Origin: Owenia fusiformis
Taxonomy: Eukaryota > Annelida > Polychaeta > Sabellida > Oweniidae
DNA length: 25,000 nucleotides
NCBI GenBank assembly: GCA_903813345.2
Contig: CAIIXF020000190.1
Span: forward strand, 1-25,000
Direction of reading: 5' to 3'
Below are positions 19,229-25,000 of this stretch, piece after piece (the stretch's first letter is position 1; the number at the start of each line of letters is the position of its first letter). The notes under the pieces are model-generated. The model did not search any database and was not told the DNA's origin. It saw only the letters and a program-made list of their open reading frames with translations. The position numbers and the translations under genes were made by a program.

Positions 19229-21058
19229 AGTCCACAATGTTTTTTCACAGCACTGCACTGTTCCAAATGTCGAAGTTCCCAAACCTTTATACACGTACTG
19301 TATCATTTATCTAATTAGAAATCAACTCTGCTTTGGGACTTATCGGTCATTTTAACCTTTACGTGATTAAACGTATTGGTTTCCCACACATTCTAATTTG
19401 CCAATTCAACAGTTGCATTAGTAAGTGCCTGTAATGGTAGCTTTAAACGCGAGAACTTATTGCGAATGTGTGGCTTTAATAAACCTACAGAGAAGTGCAA
19501 AGACGTTTCTGCTTTATGTAATTGGTACAGAGCTGATTGTTTAAGATGTTAGTAGTTCATAGATATCTTTGTCCAGATTTTACATCATCATATCTTTCAG
19601 AATGAATAAGTGTATTTGCTCTATGATATGCCCTCCAGAAAGAATCGGTACATGCGGTAGTTCCAAGATTATGCGGAGACTGCTACCAAGGCCAGGAAGT
19701 CGTAACATCGCTGCTGGTAAAAAATGCACTTATTCATGACTTTTTAGAAGCTACAAAGATTCAGGTTCACTTTGTTTTTCTTTAGCATCTGTCTATTTGG
19801 AAAGCTTCCTAAAACAAGACAAGACATTCATGGACGGTGTGGGGAGGGGGACTGCAGCCCCATGTGAGATATTGTTTTCAGCGCTCTCGATCATAGTTTG
19901 ATATTTGGGGCTTGTTTGTCGAAAGAATTGGTGCTCATCATCTATTTTTTATTGTTCAAGCAATTGGAGATTTTGTCTTTGTACTATATTTAGCCAGGGC
20001 AAAAATCCTCAAACTCAACGATAGGTTTCCCCTTTACATTGGATGATATGGATCTATCAATACTTAATTAAGTTGTAAGGAGGTCTGAATATTTCTGTCT
20101 TAACAGTTTTTTCTTCGTAAAATAACAAATTTATAAGCGATGTTTTCAAGGACGTGATCTGATCGCTGAGGTGGTCATGATCAAAATCCCGTTAAGCATA
20201 TTTGGAAGAAAATTAATGCCCTCTGAATATTGTGATGGTTCGTTTATGTAACTACAAGTGATTTATCAGGTGTTGTCGTATCTATCAATTTTGGCAGTCT
20301 GCTACAAATCCATTAGTTTCTCCGAATTGCCTTATTCAATAATGATTATCATGGCATATTGTCAAGATAAATGGGATTCCTTACCTGTACATTGTTTTAC
20401 TACGCTCCATTCGGTTTTAAGTTGGTTCAGAAACAAAATATTCTGTTCATCTGTTTATTTTACAGGGTGACACAAAACTTGCGTTGTGCCTAAATATACC
20501 GTCAGAAAGCGTTCAAAGTCTCAATTTTACCTGGAGCCGAATGAGAAAATTATTTTTACAACTCGTTCCATCTACTTACAAAAAGTTCGTGTTAATAACA
20601 AGTGCACTCCCTTCGAAAACTGGAGACCATTGCAAGCGATTGGGTACATTCCTAGCAAATCATGGCTTAGAAGAAATTGATTATCTAAAGAACATTTAGA
20701 ATATAATGGGCTGATTTTTGTGTCACTATTATCCTCAATGTTTCTAGTACAGTTAAACACAGTTATACAGCATGGTCTTGTTTAGTGGCCTTGTGAAATC
20801 TGGCTCTATGTTTACGTCATCGTTTTTCAGAGTGAAGAGGAGGCAGTGAATTCCGTGCATTTAGAACTTATATTCACGACACCTGGCCAACTATATTATC
20901 TTGCGAAATTATATTACAACTTACAGTTAGGTTGTGGAAGAATGTGCTCTTTCGTTACTCCAAAGCCCCAAAGAATGCAAAACAACTTTCAAATAATAGC
21001 CTATGAGTATTATAAAGTCACTGTTTGTGTACCAAATGGGTACTTGAAATGTAATTAA
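19229..21058 (+). other. Intergenic region with unassembled coding-like patches
   Basis: Three plus-strand patches have exon-like edges. At 19601-19716 there is a frame after tatctttcag with a phase-1 gtaaaa donor (CICSMICPPERIGTCGSSK). At 20466-20699 there is an open frame after attttacag (GDTKLALCLNIPSESVQSLN, ending EEIDYLKNI and TAG). At 20831-21058 there is one after cgtttttcag (SEEEAVNSVHLELIFTTPGQ, ending YLKCN and TAA). No two of them join in phase: the first into the second gives an immediate stop, and the second ends in a stop without a donor. They could be remnants of a gene or chance. I recognise no domain. Confidence 0.2.
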
Positions 21059-21920
21059 CGAAGTTAGGTTCAGGAATTAAGAAAATATGTTATTCTCAGG
21101 TTCCAGGAATTCTTTTGAATATGTTTTTATTTTTAACTGCTCTACTACAAGTTACTACAGAACTGAAGTATTGTGTTCGAGATCATTGGACTAATAATTC
21201 AATGGGCCTAGTAATAGTATAGTTTCAATAGCTAAATAAAGCTGACATAATAGATGTCACCTTTGTTCATCTTGGGCCAACCTTCCATTGAGTTCTATGC
21301 TAAAAGCTTGCAATAGTCACTTAATTTCATGATTTATCAAAGAGTGTTACTTAAATCTGTCTGAAATTTGAATGGCATACTATTAAATGTCCCTGTCAAT
21401 GAACATATTGTTATTAAACATGAACATGTTGGTTGTCGTTGTCGGCCTCTCTCTACGTGAATGAAGATAGGGAATAACACACCAATGTCATTACCCTAGG
21501 ATCTACCAAATATACACTACCCGTCACATGAGTACTGACGTTGGTTAGGGGAAGCTTAGCTACTAGACCTTGTCTGCCAGGCCCCCCGACCGAGACCTCT
21601 CACCATAAACACAGATTGCATGACATTTGCGTGTTTAATACAGGTGATGTCTCAAGACATTGTCTAAGTCACCACTCCCCAAAAAAAAAGAAGAGATTTG
21701 GCCCAAGTTTTTTTAAAATGTCATGGAGAATGATTTAAATGACATAACCGTGTAAATCAAAGCTATTATGGTAGGAAGCATATCATTAAATTCAATTATG
21801 CTATCATAAAGAAAGAAAAGTAAGTCATTAGAGGTAAAATGTGCAAATCTCTTAAAATCTCATGAAAAAACGAGAATTAGCGAGATTTCAAAATCGTCGG
21901 CCTCCTAGCTGCTATTTCTC
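21059..21920. other. Intergenic sequence, nothing recognised
   Basis: AT-rich sequence with short open frames (for example 21541-21738) lacking recognisable features. A small inverted repeat around CGTCGG/CCGACG lies at about 21896-21943, at the edge of the tandem block. Confidence 0.4.
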
Positions 21921-22712
21921 TGTTCTTCAAATCCGACGACGTTACATATATTATATCAGAGCTTGTAAGCCTGAGAAGGGCGAATGTTCAGACGATTTCG
22001 TTAATATAAAATATGACTACAAAATTGACTGCTTGGTAAGTGTTGCCCTCTTTATTTACAACATGTAAAAGGATGTGTGCTATATGTTGTATTTATTCTG
22101 ATTTCAAAATTAATGTTTCCACGGACTTTCAAGAGATCTAGTAAGACGAAAATAAATTTTGCCTATTAGACAAGAATACTTCAGTGATCATTAAAAAAGT
22201 AAATCTCACATGAGATTGGAGTCTGAAATACCAAATAACACAGTATGATTGTCTACAGATACCTTATACTTGAGAAAAGTACGTAAAAATAAGTGTTGCC
22301 CTCTTTACAACATTAAGGAATGTGTACTTCACTGTATTAAGTCCAAGCGCAATATAATTTAAAATTATGTTGCACTATTATTAATAAAACGTTCAAATTA
22401 AAAAAATGAATAATATAAATCAAAACTTTTTTTGTAGTACTTATATAGATTTTCCAACTTGATCAATTTTATCTCAGAGTTATTTTAGTTAGCCAAAAAA
22501 ACATTTTGTCTTCATTATACAAGGACACTTCTTTGTCAGGATAATATTTTTCATCATATGAGCTTAGATGACGTTTGGTAGCCAAGATCATACTTTTAGG
22601 GATCATTTCTATAGTATGCTTCGCAAGGACATCAGGTAAAACTGATTCCGGATGGAAACCCACGATGACGAGACAGAGTGTCGCCTTCTGAGCGTGAAGC
22701 GGGCTTTCGGTA

Positions 22713-22992
22713 TCACCCTGGGTGATTCGCCTTTTGCCATTGATGACCGTTCCTCTCTCCTCGGGGAGTTGGAGGAAGGTGACACATTCTGAGTGGTGTC
22801 CTCTAATTATTAATAAGATAAATCCTCCATGAAGAAATTGCAGTTAAGGATTTATATATATCCAGGACATTTTCTGCCTCGAACTAATAATATATATACG
22901 TCATCGAATGGAACTAGTTTAAAAGGAAATCTTTACCTGTAAATCTTGTCTAGAGGCGAGAAAGAGGACATGCTGTCTTTTCCATCTGCCAT
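22713..22992 (-). pseudogene. Small Ser/Arg-rich gene copy A, frameshifted
   Basis: Exon 1 at 22992-22937 reads MADGKDSMSSFSPLDKIY plus AG before gtaaag. Exon 2 begins after ccactcag at 22788. Joined in phase, copy A continues RMCHLPPTPRGERN and stops at 22715-22713 after about 43 residues, because its C-tract has four C where copy B has five. In the other frame the exon remains open with the copy B sequence (SSMAKGESPR...RRRHSVSSSWVS). I infer an inactivating one-base indel in this duplicate. An alternative is that copy A uses another upstream exon in a different phase. The product is unrecognised. Confidence 0.35.
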
Positions 22993-23505
22993 TTTTTGTT
23001 ATCGTTACCGCAAAATTTCGAAAATCGCCTTGACGTAGCTGTTTCTTCACCCATATAAAGTAGTAAACCGTTATCGAATTCAATTATATGCGCAGTTAAA
23101 CACGAGTCCGAAGGGCGAGTGTTAAGACTATTTCGGGAGTAGAAAATAGGACTGAACGAAACTGATTGATAAGTGTTGCCCTCTTTACAACATGTAGTAA
23201 TGTGTCCTTTTGTATTAGAATTCAAGCGCCGTAATTTCAAATTGTGTTGCACTTATATATTGCACTACAATTAATAACACGTTCAACTTCAAATTATCTA
23301 ATAAAATCAAAACTTTCATCTTACATATTTGTAGTATTTGAATAGATTTCCAAACTTGATTTCGCTCAGAGTTATTCTAGTAAGCCGAAAATAAATTTTG
23401 CCTTCAATTTCATTAGACAAGAACACCTCTTTGTCAGATTAATATTTTTCATAATAGCAGCTTAGACAACTTTCACAGGCAAGATCATACTTTTAGGGAT
23501 CATTT

Positions 23506-24171
23506 CTATAGTATGCTTCGCAAGGACATCAGGTAAAACTGATTCCGGATGGAAAACCACGATGACGAGACAGAGTGTCGCCTTCTGAGCGTGAAGCGGG
23601 CTTTGGGTATCACCCTGGGTGATTCGCCTTTTGCCATTGATGACCGTTCCTCTCTCCTCGGGGGAGTTGGAGGAGGGTGACACATTCTGAGTGGTTTCTT
23701 CAAATTATTAGTAAGGTAAATCCTCCATGAAGAAATTGCTGTTGTGAATGATTTGGAAACAAAATGATTAATGTATATCATTACAGGATATTTCCTGCCT
23801 CGAACTAGTACACGCTGCTATAGCATGACGGTTACACTACCTCTGAAAACGAGGTTGGACTGCTCGTTCACTGATTTATCCAATAAAAGGGCATGATGTA
23901 ACAGAAATCTAAAGCTGGTGCATTATTTTCTACTACTGTGAATCAATGAAAGGATGAACGATTTATGTAAGCGTCGCATTCGGTGATGCATTCAGTAATG
24001 TATATTTTGAACGTAGTCTTTGCAAATTGATGCCCGGGGAAAATTATGAACTTGGATATATACTAATAATATATATACGTCACCGAATGGAACTAGTTTA
24101 AAAGGAAATCGTTACCTGTAAATCTTGCCTAGAGGCGAGAAAGAGGACATGCTGTCTTTTCGATCTGCCAT
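23506..24171 (-). CDS. Small Ser/Arg-rich protein, copy B (2 exons, 78 aa)
   Basis: Exon 1 at 24171-24116 (56 nt) starts with ATG in a good context (AAAAAATGG), encodes MADRKDSMSSFSPLGKIY and ends TAC AG before gtaacg. Exon 2 at 23686-23506 starts after cactcag and continues in phase with RMCHPPPTPPRREERSSMAK, a basic segment with FTLRRRHSVSSSWFSIRNQ, and ends LMSLRSIL then TAG. The joined product is 78 residues, hydrophilic, with RRRHS resembling a basophilic kinase site. I recognise no family. Support is the intact start, matched splice signals, a frame open over both exons, and the presence of the same exons in a neighbouring unit. One difference between copies in the exon 2 frame (CCG/CCC) is silent. 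A second frame over exon 2 is also open, so coding remains unproven. Confidence 0.4.
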
Positions 24172-25000
24172 TTTTTGTTATCGTTACCGCAAAATTGTGA
24201 AAATCGCCTTGACGTAGCCGTCATGGTATAACAGAGTGTAGTAAGAATTCATTGATTTGACATAACCACCAGCATCAAAGCTGTTAATTCTCGCACAAAT
24301 ACTGCAAGCAGATGATCATCGGATCAGTATTCGGGGCAATCAAACGATATTGTGTTCTTGAATATAAAAAGAAGTCCCAATATTTGATGACTGGCATCCT
24401 TGGCCTGCTATGAAAGCAGTGAAGGACCGATCTTGAACGATGGAACACTGGTGTTTGAAATGGCCAGGAAGACAGCCCGAGAAAGACAGGTAATACCCAT
24501 ATAAAGTAGTAAACCGTTGTCGAATTCAATTATATGCGCAGTTAAACAGGAGACCGAAGGGCGAGTGTTAAGACTATTTCGGGAGTAGAAAATAGGACTG
24601 TACGAAACTGATTGATAAGTGTTGCCCTCTTTACAACATGTAGTAATGTGTCCTTTTGTATTAGAATTCAAGCGCCGTAATTTCAAATTGTGTTGCACTT
24701 ATATTGCACTACAATTAATAACACGTTCAACTTCAAATTATCTAATAAAATCAAAACTGTCATCTCACATATTTGTAGTATTTGAATAGATTTCCAATCT
24801 TGATTCAGCTCAGAGTTATTCTAGAAATTTTGCCTTCAATTTCATTAGACAAGAACACCTCTTTGTCAGATTAATATTTTTCATAATAGCAGCTTAGAAA
24901 ACGTTCATTGGCAAGATCATACTTTTAGGGATCATTTCTATAGTATGCTTCGCAAGGACATCAGGTAAAACTGATTCCGGATGGAAACCCACGATGACGA

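Larger units (their letters stand above)
21920..25000. repeat. Tandem block of large diverged repeat units
   Basis: The block aagtgttgccctctttacaac recurs (diverged) at about 22038, 22292, 23170 and 24618. The segment with aaaactgattccggatggaa recurs at about 22637, 23533 and 24968, so successive units are about 0.9 kb and 1.43 kb apart. Units share start-exon sequence (22937-22992 and 24116-24171), second-exon sequence and flanks. Length differences come from unit-specific insertions, mainly about 23815-24060 and 24226-24490. The last unit runs off the right edge. The repeated blocks are a local tandem duplication, probably of a small gene. Confidence 0.88.

Noticed and set aside
19601-20699. 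Joining the exon-like patch 19601-19716 to 20466-20699
   Set aside because: The donor is phase 1, but the acceptor leaves GGTGAC, so the join reads Gly then TGA. The fit in splice signals alone is not enough.
22950-23252. 100-codon minus-strand open frame upstream of and over the small-gene start exon
   Set aside because: It crosses the proposed start exon in another frame and ends at TAG there; its counterpart in the next unit diverges because of the insertion, so it is probably 5' flank.

Overview
The window looks like part of an animal genome, probably a marine invertebrate. It is AT-rich, with short exons, GT-AG introns, an intact basement-membrane collagen gene and abundant foldback/MITE-type repeats. 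I cannot place the species; a deuterostome or lophotrochozoan would fit. No prokaryotic signals, CRISPR arrays, tRNA or rRNA genes were seen.

Layout. (1) 134-530, minus: first coding exon of a secreted coiled-coil protein with a TATA box behind it; the rest of the gene lies off the left edge. (2) 1455-4248, plus: six exons encoding the C-terminal (Utp13) domain and charged tail of TBL3/UTP13, a small-subunit processome protein. Its WD40 exons are not in the window, so exon (1) either sits inside a TBL3 intron on the opposite strand or the TBL3 locus is 5'-truncated. (3) 4249-5172: convergent intergenic stretch filled mostly by a 330-bp tandem duplication. (4) 5173-17540, minus: a type IV collagen gene that I could assemble end to end as 20 phase-compatible exons (3,177 nt including the stop, 1,058 aa): signal peptide, 7S-like region with Cys, Gly-X-Y region with interruptions, and a full 12-cysteine NC1 domain. 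NC1 and 7S details resemble the alpha-2 class, but the chain is much shorter than the roughly 1,700 residues usual for the family. Its intron before the NC1 exons carries a CAGGGG-ended MITE and a foldback element. (5) 18380-19228: a nearly perfect 849-bp palindrome (two 417-bp arms, 15-bp loop) with a 5-bp AGTCC target-site duplication. (6) 19229-21058: weak coding-like patches, not assembled into a gene. (7) About 21920-25000: a tandemly duplicated block. At least two copies carry a start exon and a second exon on the minus strand that encode a small Ser/Arg-rich protein; one copy is open (78 aa) and another is frameshifted in a C-tract.

The two well-supported genes, TBL3 (ribosome biogenesis, nucleolus) and collagen IV (basement membrane), are convergent neighbours with no evident functional link. 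All product names come from reading translated sequence against remembered family features; nothing was searched.
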